NCBI GenBank assembly: GCA_947476625.1
Contig: CANJRA010000007.1
Location: forward strand, 42,513-106,512
DNA: 64,000 nucleotides
Reading direction: 5' to 3'
Source: Fidelibacterota bacterium
GTDB taxonomy: Bacteria; Pseudomonadota; Alphaproteobacteria; Rhodospirillales; Rhodospirillaceae
The notes beneath the pieces were generated by a model. It had not been told where the DNA came from and did no database searches. It was given only the letters and a program-made list of their open reading frames with translations. Below, piece after piece: positions 1-8,941 of this stretch. The position numbers and the translations under genes were made by a program. Positions within the stretch are counted from its first letter, which is position 1; each line of letters opens with the position of its first letter.

Positions 1-2
1 TG

Positions 3-569
3 ATCAGTCCTGATCAGGGCAAGATTTTCCTCGACGACCAAGATATCACCGCGCTGCCGATGTACCGCCGCGCACGTCTCGGCATCGGTTATCTCCCGCA
101 GGAAGCCTCGATCTTTCGCGGCATGACCGTCGAAGGCAACATCCGCGCCGTCGCCGAAGTGGTCGAAACCGACAAGCATGCGCAGGCCGCTTTGGTCGAC
201 GCGCTTTTGCGCGAATTCTCCATTGAACATCTCCGCCGCTCGCCCGCGCTCGCGCTATCCGGCGGCGAACGCCGCCGCTGCGAAATCGCCCGTGCGCTGG
301 CGTCGCGTCCAAGCTTCATTCTGCTCGACGAACCCCTGGCCGGCATCGATCCCATCGCCGTCGGCGAAATTCGCGAGATGGTCTCGCACCTGAAGGACCG
401 CGGCCTCGGCGTGCTTATTACCGACCATAACGTCCGCGAAACCCTCGACATCATCGACCGCGCCTACATCCTTCACGAAGGCAGCGTCCTGATGGAGGGG
501 GGCCCCTCGGAAATCGTCGCCCATGAGGGTGTCCGCAGGGTCTATCTCGGCGAGCGGTTTAGCCTTTAA
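3..569 (+). CDS. lptB: LPS export ABC transporter ATPase LptB (5' end outside window)
   Basis: ATPase that powers the LptB2FG machine moving lipopolysaccharide from the inner membrane into the Lpt bridge. It works on the cytoplasmic face as a dimer. The frame is open from base 3, so the N-terminus and Walker A are missing. The remaining 188 residues show the LptB-typical GIGYLPQE Q-loop, the signature LSGGERRR, Walker B FILLDEPLAGID and the H-loop ITDH. It is followed by rpoN, the usual alphaproteobacterial order, with lptA/lptC expected just upstream. It matters for the lptF/lptG pair at 13.5-15.9 kb, whose ATPase it would normally be. Confidence 0.95.
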   Translation: MSPDQGKIFLDDQDITALPMYRRARLGIGYLPQEASIFRGMTVEGNIRAVAEVVETDKHAQAALVDALLREFSIEHLRRSPALALSGGERRRCEIARALASRPSFILLDEPLAGIDPIAVGEIREMVSHLKDRGLGVLITDHNVRETLDIIDRAYILHEGSVLMEGGPSEIVAHEGVRRVYLGERFSL

Positions 570-641
570 TCGGTTGATTTAAGGTCGATTTTGGCGGATT
601 CCACCGATCTGCTTGTAACTTGTTAAACATTTTCAGGAACA

Positions 642-658
642 TTGGCACGGTTTTTGCT
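642..658 (+). promoter_or_regulatory. Sigma-54 (-24/-12) promoter upstream of rpoN
   Basis: The sequence TTGGCACGGTTTTTGCT matches the sigma-54 consensus YTGGCACG-N4-TTGCW at every defined base. The GG (644-645) and GC (656-657) have the required 12-base separation. Transcription would start near 669, about 55 bases before the rpoN ATG at 724. No sigma-70-like promoter is obvious in the gap. Since the downstream gene encodes sigma-54 itself, this predicts autoregulation. The enhancer-binding activator is unknown. Confidence 0.8.
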
Positions 659-723
659 CTATAAGGCCGCCTCGGCTTTTGCGCGTGAACCCACTTAAAT
701 TTTAGCCGGTGATTTCCGACGCC

Positions 724-2262
724 ATGGCGCTCTCGCCCAGACTAGATCTCAGGCAAAGCCAAAGCCTCGTCATCACGCCGCAACTGCAGCAGGCCATCAA
801 GCTGTTGCAGTTGTCGTCGGTGGAGCTGGCTGAATACGTCGAACAAGAGCTGGTCGAAAACCCGCTTTTAGAAATCGACGAAAGCGGTGACGGCGGAGCC
901 TTGCTCGAAAGCGCCGGCAACGCCGACGATCGTAACGAGGACGGCGCCGCCGTGGTGGATTCCGTCGACGGCCAGGCGGAATCTCCGCTCGATGTCGAAG
1001 CCGGTGTCGATAATGAACCGGGCCTGAGTGAAGAGGATGGCGGCGGTATCGATACCAGCAACGCCGAGGACTGGGGCAGCAGCGGCAATGGCGGCGGCGA
1101 TATGCCCGACTTTGCCCGCAACGTCGCCGAGGCGCCCGATCTGCGCAGCCATCTCATTCAACAGCTCAATCTCGCGGGCTTTTCGCCGGCCGACCGCATG
1201 ATTGGCGTCTTCCTGATCGAACAATTGGATGAAAGTGGATACTTGCGCGCGGTCCTCGCTGATGTCGCGGCCTTGCTCGGCACCGACGAAGCGCGTGTCG
1301 CGCGCGTGCTGGGTGTTTTGCAGAAATTCGATCCAGCGGGCATCTTTGCGCGCGACCTCAAGGAATGCCTGAAGCTGCAGCTCGAAGATAAAAACCGCTT
1401 CGATCCCGCCATGGCCGCATTCGTCGCGAATATCGAGTTGCTGGCGGCGCGTGATCTCAAAAAGCTGCGCGAAGTCTGCGGCGTCTCCATGGAAGACATA
1501 CAGGATATGATCGCTGAAGTGCGCGCGCTCAATCCGAAACCGGCCTTGCAGTTCGAACACGGCGTCAGCGAAGCCGTCATTCCCGACGTCATCATGAGCG
1601 TACGCCCCGACGGTACGTGGCGCGTCGAGCTAAATCCCGACACGTTGCCGCGTGTGCTGGTCAACAGCAGCTATGTTTCCGAAATCAGCCGTGGGGGTAT
1701 CGCTAAAGTCGATAAGCAATTCCTGGCCGACCGGCTGCAATCCGCTAACTGGCTGGTAAAGGCGCTACACCAGCGCGCGGAAACCATTCTCAAGGTCGCC
1801 ACTGAACTTCTCAAACAACAGGAAGCATTTTTCCGCCACGGCGTATCTCATCTGCGCCCGCTGATTTTGCGCGATGTCGCCGATGCCATCGAAATGCACG
1901 AAAGCACCGTCAGCCGCGTTACCACCAATAAATACATGTCCACGCCGCGCGGGATTTTTGAGCTCAAGTATTTCTTCACGCAAGGGTTGCCCTCGAACAC
2001 CGGCGCGGAAAGCCATTCGGCCGAAGCGGTGCGTCACCGCATCAAAATCCTGATTGATGCCGAAGCTGTATCCGATGTTCTCTCGGACGATAAAATCGTC
2101 GAAATCTTGCGCGGCGAGGGCATAGATGTGGCCCGGCGGACCGTGGCCAAGTATCGGGATTCTCTCAATATTCCGTCGTCGGTCCAACGCCGCCGCGACA
2201 AAGCTGCGGGCTACGGCACTTCGTTAACGGCCGGCCGGTCCCTGGGTCTCGTCAATTCTTGA
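724..2262 (+). CDS. rpoN: RNA polymerase sigma-54 factor RpoN
   Basis: Alternative sigma factor that recognises -24/-12 promoters and needs an enhancer-binding ATPase for open-complex formation. The ATG at 724 gives 512 residues starting MALSPRLDLRQ, the family start. A GTG at 709 would add only five residues. Domains in order: glutamine/leucine-rich activator-interacting region I (about 1-50), an acidic variable region II (about 55-130), the core-binding domain, the DNA-binding helix-turn-helix, and near the C-terminus the RpoN box ARRTVAKYR (family consensus ARRTVxKYR). Length is typical. A sigma-54 promoter lies directly upstream and ptsN follows. Confidence 0.97.
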   Translation: MALSPRLDLRQSQSLVITPQLQQAIKLLQLSSVELAEYVEQELVENPLLEIDESGDGGALLESAGNADDRNEDGAAVVDSVDGQAESPLDVEAGVDNEPGLSEEDGGGIDTSNAEDWGSSGNGGGDMPDFARNVAEAPDLRSHLIQQLNLAGFSPADRMIGVFLIEQLDESGYLRAVLADVAALLGTDEARVARVLGVLQKFDPAGIFARDLKECLKLQLEDKNRFDPAMAAFVANIELLAARDLKKLREVCGVSMEDIQDMIAEVRALNPKPALQFEHGVSEAVIPDVIMSVRPDGTWRVELNPDTLPRVLVNSSYVSEISRGGIAKVDKQFLADRLQSANWLVKALHQRAETILKVATELLKQQEAFFRHGVSHLRPLILRDVADAIEMHESTVSRVTTNKYMSTPRGIFELKYFFTQGLPSNTGAESHSAEAVRHRIKILIDAEAVSDVLSDDKIVEILRGEGIDVARRTVAKYRDSLNIPSSVQRRRDKAAGYGTSLTAGRSLGLVNS

Positions 2263-2468
2263 CTTCATGGGGGGGGCGCGCCTATGGTCCGCCACCTTTT
2301 AAAAAGCCCTTTGAAAGCGCAGTTGCGCGGGGCACGCACACCCGACAGTGAGACAAAATAACAGTCGAGTTGCCTCCACCGAATGACAACAGTGTTCTTG
2401 TCTTTACATCCAATTCATTGATTGGCTGGCGGACGGGTACGCTTGTAGAAGCGATCTAAAGGCGCGGC
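2263..2468. other. rpoN-ptsN spacer lacking hpf
   Basis: In most proteobacteria a ribosome hibernation promoting factor gene (hpf/raiA) sits between rpoN and ptsN. Here the 206 bases contain no ORF resembling it and no clear terminator. A purine-rich AAAGG near 2457-2461 serves as the ptsN ribosome binding site. Confidence 0.6.
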
Positions 2469-2930
2469 ATGGAAATCAGCGATTTACTTCAGCCTGAAGC
2501 GGTCATGTCGGGCCTTAAGGCGAGCAGCAAGAAGCATGCACTGCAGTTGCTTGCCAAACACGCTGCGCAAATCACCGGTGGCAACGAGCGTACGATTTTC
2601 GAAACGCTGATGGAGCGCGAGCGCCTCGGCACGACGGGCGTCGGCAATGGCATCGCCATCCCGCACGGCAAGATCGCCGAATTCAATCGCCTTTACGGCG
2701 TCTTTGCCCGTCTCGACAAACCGATTGATTTCGACGCCATCGACGAACAGCCCGTCGATCTGATTTTCCTGCTGCTAGCGCCCGAAGGCGCCGGCGCCGA
2801 TCATTTGAAAGCGCTTGCCCGTGTCTCGCGTTTGCTGCGTGACGCCTCCGTCTGCGAAAAACTCCGCGGCGCGGAAACCGCCGATGGTCTTTACATGCTC
2901 CTGACGCAGTCGGAAGCCCAAGCCGCTTAG
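2469..2930 (+). CDS. ptsN: PTS IIA-like nitrogen regulatory protein PtsN (EIIA-Ntr)
   Basis: Terminal phosphoacceptor of the nitrogen phosphotransferase system (PtsP-NPr-PtsN). It regulates potassium transport, sensor kinases and carbon/nitrogen balance by protein contacts. The 153 residues are a single PTS EIIA type-2 domain. The active-site histidine is His66 in GIAIPHGK. The preceding ERLGTTGVGNG is the family's conserved lead-in, and the C-terminal AGADHLKALARVSRLLRD is also typical. It lies 206 bases after rpoN. Confidence 0.95.
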   Translation: MEISDLLQPEAVMSGLKASSKKHALQLLAKHAAQITGGNERTIFETLMERERLGTTGVGNGIAIPHGKIAEFNRLYGVFARLDKPIDFDAIDEQPVDLIFLLLAPEGAGADHLKALARVSRLLRDASVCEKLRGAETADGLYMLLTQSEAQAA

Positions 2931-3008
2931 CTTCCAACCCGCTTAACTTCCAGTCTCGCTGGTACACCCGCCAGCCGCTATACTTCTCTCATAAGTCTGG
3001 GGGTTCCA

Positions 3009-3311
3009 ATGCGCTTCGTTCTCATAGTTACCGCGTTGTTCACGGCTTTACCGGCTGTTGCCCAAACACTTCCGAAGGCATCGAGTGATCCGCTGAAGGA
3101 GATCTGCACCGGCTTTCTTGAGCAGGGCGGCCAGGGCGTCTCTGGCAATCGCGACAATCTGTGCACGTGTCTCGTGCGCGAAACCAAGGCGCGCCTCACC
3201 GAGCGCGAAATGATCATCTACAACAAAGCCGGCGAAACCGGCCAGCAACCGCCGCCGGAAGTCATGAACAAAGTGATCGGTATCGCGACGGATTGTTTAG
3301 GCGCGCAGTAG
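3009..3311 (+). CDS. Small exported cysteine-containing protein, unknown function
   Basis: A 100-residue protein I do not recognise. Residues 1-19 form a signal peptide ending at an ALPAVAQ-type cleavage site, so it is probably periplasmic. The mature part has four cysteines, two in a C-T-C pair (DNLCTCLVRE), and a predicted helical C-terminal half ending CLGAQ. The spacing suggests two disulfides or, less likely, a metal site. A GGGG purine run lies 6-9 bases before the ATG. It is flanked by ptsN and a truncated TonB-like fragment and could be transcribed alone. Confidence 0.75.
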   Translation: MRFVLIVTALFTALPAVAQTLPKASSDPLKEICTGFLEQGGQGVSGNRDNLCTCLVRETKARLTEREMIIYNKAGETGQQPPPEVMNKVIGIATDCLGAQ

Positions 3312-3316
3312 CGCGG

Positions 3317-3604
3317 TTATTTTCCCAGCCGGAAAGCCAGGGTAAATTGAAAGCCCCGGCCGGACACAGGCTGGCCGGTCTTATCAAGCATCGGCGTAAA
3401 CCGCCATTTGCGGAAACTCTCTAACGCCGCCTGATCGAATACGCTCGACGGCGTTGATTTTGATACGCGCGCACCGGCAACGGCGCCCGCGGCATCAAGA
3501 TCGAACGTAATCTCAACGTCGCCTTCGATCCGCTGTTGATATTGATCCGGCGGATACATGGTCTGCGTGCGGTAGACCGGCTGCGGGTCTTTACCGGGTG
3601 CCAC
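3317..3604 (-). pseudogene. TonB C-terminal domain fragment, 5'-truncated
   Basis: A 95-residue stretch that is a TonB C-terminal (energy-transducer) domain: MYPPDQYQQRIEGDVEITF, then VSKSTPSSVFDQAALES and FRKWRFTPM. Full proteins of this family carry an N-terminal membrane anchor and proline-rich spacer, or a signal peptide. Here only a GTG at 3604 is available and the frame is closed by TAG ten codons upstream. The domain is whole but its export and anchor part is gone. The loss point coincides with the 5' loss of the fragment on the other strand. Confidence 0.7.
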
Positions 3605-3605
3605 A

Positions 3606-3902
3606 AAGTTCGACGAACTTGTCTCGGACTATATCATTTCCCAAGGCGTCATCGAACGCCTCGACGACAAAAACTTGATCTTCCGCGAGCGCGCTTTGCG
3701 GCTCGTGACATTTTGCGCATCGGGTGTGCTCACCGTCGGTCGCGCCAGCACCATCGCCCGCGACACCATCGTTGCGTACCTGCGTCGCAAGGACTTCATC
3801 ACCGAATTTACCGATGGTATCGACGAGCCCGTAGGCAAAGAGCAGGCCATCAAGGAATTCTATGGCCTGCTCTCCAAAACCGGCTTCGATGTGAAGGGCT
3901 AA
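3606..3902 (+). pseudogene. 3' fragment of an unrecognised gene
   Basis: The open frame 3606-3902 reads TKFDELVSDYIISQGVI onward to FYGLLSKTGFDVKG, with balanced amphipathic composition that looks like real coding sequence. No ATG or GTG start exists. The first possible start is a TTG at 3675, in the middle of what looks like a continuous helix. The frame is closed by TAG at 3573 inside the antisense TonB fragment. I read it as the C-terminal 98 residues of a protein whose 5' part was deleted. I cannot assign a family. Confidence 0.55.
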
Positions 3903-3922
3903 TCCGTACCTGGTACGGATTG
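3902..3922. repeat. 21-base perfect palindrome, copy 1
   Basis: The sequence is AATCCGTACC, a central T, then GGTACGGATT: two perfect 10-base arms. It sits in the convergent gap between the 3' fragment ending at 3902 and bufC, which ends at 3948. Related copies occur at 33342-33362 and near 34028-34041. There is no T-run, so it is not a standard terminator. A REP-like element or a protein-binding site is more likely. Confidence 0.7.
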
Positions 3923-3947
3923 GTTCTGGCCGACTAATTCTGACGAA

Positions 3948-4697
3948 CTAATTCCGAAATGTCTGGTTGACGAAGTGCGCCGTCAGTACGGCTAGCAAGT
4001 CGAACGCAGGGTCTTCCGCCAGAGCGACATCGGCCGCGGCGCCCAGTGTTTTGCCGGCATCCAAAGCCGCAACCAACGCCGCATCCGCGCCCGTAATCTC
4101 GCGCGTTACCACATGCTGTCCGCGCCGCGACACCAGCACATATGAACCGACCGTCAGATCCAACGCAGGGATTGCGGCGTCGTCTGCCTGATGTACGTTC
4201 CAAATTTGGTAAAGCGGAAAGGGCGATGTCAGCAGGCGCGTTGCCGGATGCAGCTTCACGGTCGTGCGCTCCATATCTTCGGGCGGCAGCGTGGCGAACG
4301 GTTGCAAATCAAGCGGCGCGGCGTCGGCGGCGAAGTAAGCCGCATGGCGCGCCCACTCTAATCTGGCAACGTCGGCGAGGTATGGAACGTGGCGAATCAC
4401 ATCATCCCGCGTGATGAAATCAGCCAGCGCTTCGCCGTAGCTGGAAAGATGCGGCGCTTGCGGCGGCATCGCCGCGGTAAACCGCTCGGTGAGGCCGGTA
4501 AAAAGTCTGTCGCCCACCAGGCGCCGCGTCACGGGATAAGCGCCCGCCAGCACATTGTATAAGCCGCCGTGAATCGTCTGACGATACACCGCAAGGCGCG
4601 CGGCGGTATCTTGCGCCAGCAGAGCCAGCGAAGCCTCGTCTTCGCCGAGTACAGCGGCCACGAAACGGCGCTGCATCTCGCGCAGTTCAAGCGACAT
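3948..4697 (-). CDS. bufC: Bufferin maturation partner BufC (DUF2063, putative DNA-binding domain family)
   Basis: Companion of the BufB iron enzyme. In the family it presents the BufA precursor to BufB. The 249 residues start at ATG 4697 ([12 protein letters not shown]). A longer ATG at 4733 is in frame but deeper inside bufB. The N-terminal DUF2063 helical domain shows [22 protein letters not shown] and the typical [18 protein letters not shown]. The start overlaps bufB by 11 bases, implying translational coupling. The context with a DUF2282 precursor and DUF692 enzyme fixes the assignment. Confidence 0.88.
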   Translation of the reverse strand: MSLELREMQRRFVAAVLGEDEASLALLAQDTAARLAVYRQTIHGGLYNVLAGAYPVTRRLVGDRLFTGLTERFTAAMPPQAPHLSSYGEALADFITRDDVIRHVPYLADVARLEWARHAAYFAADAAPLDLQPFATLPPEDMERTTVKLHPATRLLTSPFPLYQIWNVHQADDAAIPALDLTVGSYVLVSRRGQHVVTREITGADAALVAALDAGKTLGAAADVALAEDPAFDLLAVLTAHFVNQTFRN

Positions 4698-5547
4698 AAG
4701 CACGATCCTTAATATGTTGGCCCGCGCGATCAAGAATGCGTTGCGCGATGGCCGCTTCGTTCATCAGTACTGGTAGCGTCGGCAAGGCATGATCCCATTC
4801 GATCAGCGTCGGCACCGCGCCGGAGCGGGCAATAACCTCGGCGTACAAGTCCCATACCGCGTCGCAGACCTGCGCGCTATGCGTATCGATCAGCAGCCGT
4901 GTGTCGCCGTCGCCCGTCACGGTGTGTCCGGCCAGATGAATCTCTCCTACCGCCGCCAGGGGAAAGTCGCGCAGATAAGCCCCTGCATCGAAACCGTTGT
5001 TGGCGGCGCTGACGTATACATTGTTGATATCCAGCAGCAGGCCGCAGCCGGTGCGCTCCACCAGCAGCGCCAGGAAATCGACCTCGCTCATGTCCGCGTC
5101 CGTAAAGCGCACGTAGGTTGATGGATTTTCGATCAAAAGGCGCCGCCCAAAAAATTCCTGCGCTTGCGCCACATTGCGGCACACCGTTTCCAGCGCGCTT
5201 TCAGTCATGGGCAGGGGCAGTAGATCGTTGAGATAAACGCCCTCACTGACGCTCCACGCCAGGTGCTCCGAGATCAGCCCCGGTCGCACGCGCGCGAATA
5301 GCAGTTTCAGGCGCGCGAGATGTTCTCTGTCTAAACCGTCCGCCGAGCCCAACGACAGGCCCACCCCGTGACAACTCACCGCCATACGCGCGGCCACAGC
5401 ATTCAGCATCGAAAGACGCGGTCCGCCGTCGCACAGAAAATTCTCACTGTGAATTTCGACCCACGCAGGTGCGGACACATCGCCCGCCGCTAGCGCGGTC
5501 ATGTGCTGTGTGCGAAGACCGATACCTGCTGCGGTCGGAACGCCCAA
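4687..5547 (-). CDS. bufB: Multinuclear iron oxygenase BufB (MNIO, DUF692)
   Basis: Enzyme of the multinuclear non-haem iron oxygenase family that modifies cysteines of the BufA precursor (5-thiooxazole formation in characterised bufferins). The TIM-barrel DUF692 features are visible: GIGLRTQH at the start, [52 protein letters not shown] and LIEWDHALP, which carry the His/Asp/Glu metal ligands. Length 286 is normal. The chosen start is TTG 5547, preceded by a GGAAAAGG Shine-Dalgarno; the family's G(I/V)GLR motif lies just inside, so a later start would truncate it. It lies 14 bases after bufA. Confidence 0.92.
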   Translation of the reverse strand: MGVPTAAGIGLRTQHMTALAAGDVSAPAWVEIHSENFLCDGGPRLSMLNAVAARMAVSCHGVGLSLGSADGLDREHLARLKLLFARVRPGLISEHLAWSVSEGVYLNDLLPLPMTESALETVCRNVAQAQEFFGRRLLIENPSTYVRFTDADMSEVDFLALLVERTGCGLLLDINNVYVSAANNGFDAGAYLRDFPLAAVGEIHLAGHTVTGDGDTRLLIDTHSAQVCDAVWDLYAEVIARSGAVPTLIEWDHALPTLPVLMNEAAIAQRILDRAGQHIKDRAYVA

Positions 5548-5561
5548 GCGCGCCTTTTCCT

Positions 5562-5942
5562 TTATTTCTGGCCTTGCGATCCGTGATCGTGCGGCGCGCT
5601 TTCTTCAGCGGGTGCCGCCGGTTCTGCGGCAATCGTTCCGGCGTCGGCGAATGCCTCAAGCTTTCCGCCGATCTTTTCACAGGTGCCGCTCTCGACGGTT
5701 TTCCATTCCTGGCCGCTATTATCTCTCTTGGCCAGGTTGCTGCAGTGATGCGCACCATCCGCCGCGGCGCATTCGTTTTCGCCCGCTTTGGCAACGCCGA
5801 AACAGCGTTCCTTGCTCGCGACCGCGGTCGCCAGAGCCGCGTCCTGGTTGCTCGCCGTCGTGCGCGTATTCATGCTAATAGCTGTTGCACCGACCACCGC
5901 CGCCGCGCCGACAACCGCTGCCGCCAGAATTTTCTTGTCCAT
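5562..5942 (-). CDS. bufA: Bufferin precursor peptide BufA (DUF2282)
   Basis: Ribosomally made, post-translationally modified precursor whose modified cysteines bind copper in the periplasm and protect against metal stress in known bufferins. The ATG at 5942 gives 126 residues. An N-terminal signal ([18 protein letters not shown]) is followed by the DUF2282 core with four cysteines in the family pattern [27 protein letters not shown]. The tail is acidic and alanine/proline-rich and ends in HDHGSQGQK, so it may add metal ligands. It is first gene of the leftward bufA-B-C operon. The usual DoxX-like BufD is not present. Confidence 0.9.
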   Translation of the reverse strand: MDKKILAAAVVGAAAVVGATAISMNTRTTASNQDAALATAVASKERCFGVAKAGENECAAADGAHHCSNLAKRDNSGQEWKTVESGTCEKIGGKLEAFADAGTIAAEPAAPAEESAPHDHGSQGQK

Positions 5943-6089
5943 GAAGGCTCTCTCTATGACTGTCAGCTCATACCAAGCGTTGCATATATCATAAGATAAT
6001 CGGGGCCTTAGCCCGTATTCGCAAGCGCTGAAATATTTGTAACACTCGGTGAGTTGACCTGGGATGCCTTTAAAGTGACAACGCCCCCA

Positions 6090-7886
6090 ATGCAGTCCTC
6101 CGCTACAGCCAATGCTGCCGACGCCGCTCCGGCGTTGCATCGCACGCCGACCGAAAATCCGGGCCTCAAGAAGGTTCTTGCGGATTTCGCCACCCTGACC
6201 GAGGCGCTCGATTACGCAGCCAAGGGCGAGACGGGGTTCAACTTCTATTCCGCGCGCGGCGCGCTCGAAGACGTCATCACTTACAAGAGTTTGCGCGAGC
6301 AGGCCGTCAGCCACGCCTTGCGGCTATCGGCCGCCGGAATCAAACCCGGCGACCGCATCGCGCTTCTTGCCGGAACCGAAACGGATTTCCTCAAGCTCTT
6401 TTTTGCCTGCCAGTACGCGGGCGCCATTCCAGTGCCGATGCCGCTGCCCACGGCCTTTGGCCGCCGCGAAGCCTACATCGATCAAATCAGAGGCCAGATG
6501 GTGTCCTCCGGCGCACGCATGGCGCTGGGTCCGGCGGAATTTCTGCCGTTGGTCAAAGAATCCGCCGCAGGCCACGCGCTAGACCTCATCGGTTCGCTGA
6601 CCGACATCACCGCATTACCGGAAGGCCAAGGCACACTTTCGCCCGGCAAGACCGACGATCTTTCTTATATCCAGTACAGCTCCGGCTCCACGCGCTTTCC
6701 CATGGGCGTCATGGTCACCCATGCCAGCCTCATGGCCAATTGTCAGGGCATGAACAAACACGGCGTTTCCACGCGCCTCACCGACCGTACGATGTCTTGG
6801 CTGCCGTTTTTCCACGACATGGGCTTGGTCGGTTTCATGTTCGGTCCGCTCTCAAGCCAGACATCGGCGGACTATCTCCCCACGGAAGATTTCGCGCGCC
6901 GTCCGCTCACCTGGCTGAAGCTTATCAGCGACAACGGCAACAGCATGTCGTATGCGCCGTCCTTCGGATACGAACTCTGCGCCCGCCGCGTCGCCAATAA
7001 GAATGACGCATCGCTCGAACTTGATCTGTCCAAGTGGCGCATCGCCGGCATCGGCGGCGAGATGATCAAGCCGCACGTCATGCACGCGTTCGCGGCCGCT
7101 TTCAAACCCTACGGTTTTTCCGATCAGGCGTTCTGCGCCAGCTATGGTCTTGCCGAGTGCGTCTTGGCTGTCAGCTTCTCCAAGCCCGGCAGCGGCATGT
7201 TGCTCGATCATGTTGATAAGACAGCGCTCGAAGACCACCGCGCCGAACCTGTTGCCGCGCCTATCGCCGAGGACGGCACGCTGAACGGCCGCACGTTCGT
7301 TGCATGTGGCCGCGTCCTGCCTGACCACAAAGCCGAAATCCGCGACGGCGATACCGTGCTCGGCGCGCGCGCAATTGGGCGTCTCTTTATCTCCGGCCCC
7401 AGCATCATGAAGGGTTATTACAATAATCCCGAAGGCACCGCCGAGGCGTTGCATAACGGCTGGCTCGATACCGGCGATCTTGCTTACTGGATCGGCGAAG
7501 ATCTCGTCATCGTCGGCCGCGCCAAGGACATGATGATCGTCAACGGGCGCAACGTCTGGCCGCAAGATATCGAGTGGACGGTCGAGCATATCGACGGACT
7601 AAAGTCCGGCGACAGCGCCGCCATTTTGCTGGTCGACGGAACCGGCGTCGAAAAGCCCACCATCCTCGTGCAATGCCGCGCCTCCGATCCGGCAGAACGT
7701 GCGCGCCTCGTCGGCGAAGTTCGCACGCGCGTACAAGAAGCAGTCGGCATCGTCTGTGATGTCGTTCTTGTCCCGGCACGCAGCCTCCCTAAAACGACGT
7801 CCGGCAAACTCGCCCGTAATCGCGCCAAGACCATGTTCCTTGCCGGAGAGATTGCTCCGATCGAAAACAACAACACTTCTACGTAA
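6090..7886 (+). CDS. Acyl-AMP ligase / acyl-ACP synthetase of the ceramide pathway
   Basis: Activates a fatty acid with ATP and loads it onto an acyl carrier protein. In Caulobacter the equivalent gene next to cerR, acp and spt is the acyl-ACP synthetase of ceramide synthesis. ANL-superfamily motifs: [16 protein letters not shown] (AMP-binding P-loop with Met where Lys is usual), the FAAL-type [12 protein letters not shown], the A5 region around [31 protein letters not shown] and the C-terminal [12 protein letters not shown] with its catalytic Lys. The ATG at 6090 gives 598 residues; a TTG at 6054 is possible. It is the first gene of the rightward operon and ends 5 bases before cerR. Confidence 0.85.
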   Translation: MQSSATANAADAAPALHRTPTENPGLKKVLADFATLTEALDYAAKGETGFNFYSARGALEDVITYKSLREQAVSHALRLSAAGIKPGDRIALLAGTETDFLKLFFACQYAGAIPVPMPLPTAFGRREAYIDQIRGQMVSSGARMALGPAEFLPLVKESAAGHALDLIGSLTDITALPEGQGTLSPGKTDDLSYIQYSSGSTRFPMGVMVTHASLMANCQGMNKHGVSTRLTDRTMSWLPFFHDMGLVGFMFGPLSSQTSADYLPTEDFARRPLTWLKLISDNGNSMSYAPSFGYELCARRVANKNDASLELDLSKWRIAGIGGEMIKPHVMHAFAAAFKPYGFSDQAFCASYGLAECVLAVSFSKPGSGMLLDHVDKTALEDHRAEPVAAPIAEDGTLNGRTFVACGRVLPDHKAEIRDGDTVLGARAIGRLFISGPSIMKGYYNNPEGTAEALHNGWLDTGDLAYWIGEDLVIVGRAKDMMIVNGRNVWPQDIEWTVEHIDGLKSGDSAAILLVDGTGVEKPTILVQCRASDPAERARLVGEVRTRVQEAVGIVCDVVLVPARSLPKTTSGKLARNRAKTMFLAGEIAPIENNNTST

Positions 7887-7891
7887 GCGCC

Positions 7892-8833
7892 ATGGCCCTT
7901 CCCATTGTCGCAGTCACCGGCGCGACGGGCTTCATCGGCCAACGTCTTGTGCGGATGCTGGCTGATGCTGGTTATCAAGTGCGGGCACTCGCGCGCCGTG
8001 TTCCCGCCCGCGAAGACGTTGCCGATGATGTGACCTGGGTCTTCGGCTCGCTCGCGGATCAGGACGCGCTTGCGTCCCTCGTGAAAGGCGCCGATGCCGT
8101 TGTCCATTGCGCCGCTGCCATCAAAGCCGCCAACCGCGACGCCTTTCTCGCGGTCAACAGCGGCGGCACGCGGCTTTTAGCGTCGATCGCCGCCGCGCAA
8201 CCCGTACCGCCGCGTTTTATCCTGCTGTCGTCCATCGCCGCGCGCGAACCGCGCCTGTCTCACTACGCCGCCAGCAAGCGGGCAGGGGAGCTGGCCTTGC
8301 GCGCGTTTCCCCAACTGCCTGCCGTCATTCTCCGTCCGCCCGCTGTGTATGGGCCCGGCGACATGGAAACCTTGCAGATCTTCCGTATGGCCGCACGGGG
8401 CTTTGTCCCGGCGCCCATGGTGGACAACGCCCGGATGTCGCTCGTCCATGTCGACGATGTTGCCGGCGCGGTGCTGGCCGCCCTAAAACTTGCCGATCTG
8501 CCCGAACACCCCATCGAATTCGACGACGGCAAGCCGGGCGGCTATTCCTGGGTCGAGATTGCCGCCGCCGCCGGGGCGGCCCTGCGCGTGCGCCCCAAAG
8601 TTATCCCCATCCCGGCTGCAGTGTTCTACCTGATCGGGGGACTGGCCAGCATTGCCGCCGCGCTCACCCGCCGTCCGACGGTCCTTTCCTGGGGCAAGGT
8701 GCCCGAGCTGCTCCACCCCGACTGGGCCGCCGCCGCCGGCGCTTTCCCCGGCTATAAGCCATTGTGGGATATAGGGAACGGCTTCAAGGACGCGGTCACC
8801 TGGTACACCTCACGGGGCTTGTTAACATCGTAA
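7892..8833 (+). CDS. cerR: NAD(P)-dependent ceramide reductase CerR (extended SDR)
   Basis: Extended short-chain dehydrogenase of 313 residues. The Rossmann motif TGATGFIG is at residues 8-15 and the catalytic YAASK lies near residue 127, preceded by the LLSSIA serine. The C-terminal half is hydrophobic (VIPIPAAVFYLIGGLASIAAAL), fitting membrane association. In Caulobacter the gene at this position between the acyl-ACP synthetase and acp reduces the 3-keto group during ceramide formation. The function is inferred from that synteny. Without it the gene would be a generic NAD-dependent epimerase. Confidence 0.82.
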   Translation: MALPIVAVTGATGFIGQRLVRMLADAGYQVRALARRVPAREDVADDVTWVFGSLADQDALASLVKGADAVVHCAAAIKAANRDAFLAVNSGGTRLLASIAAAQPVPPRFILLSSIAAREPRLSHYAASKRAGELALRAFPQLPAVILRPPAVYGPGDMETLQIFRMAARGFVPAPMVDNARMSLVHVDDVAGAVLAALKLADLPEHPIEFDDGKPGGYSWVEIAAAAGAALRVRPKVIPIPAAVFYLIGGLASIAAALTRRPTVLSWGKVPELLHPDWAAAAGAFPGYKPLWDIGNGFKDAVTWYTSRGLLTS

Positions 8834-8941
8834 CGGGCGAGTTGATTTGTAACCTTTCCGTCATTCCAGCACTCTACCGCAGTGCACCCGCAAGTGTTGG
8901 TTAACGCGAACGCGGGGACGAATGAGGAACGGTTTTAGGAC

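Noticed and set aside
3536..3937. 133-codon plus-strand ORF
   Set aside because: Arg/His-rich shadow of the fragment in the neighbouring frame.
5562..6314. 250-residue extension of the bufferin precursor
   Set aside because: The family start is ATG 5942. The extension runs antisense through the acyl ligase gene and lacks a signal peptide at its own start.
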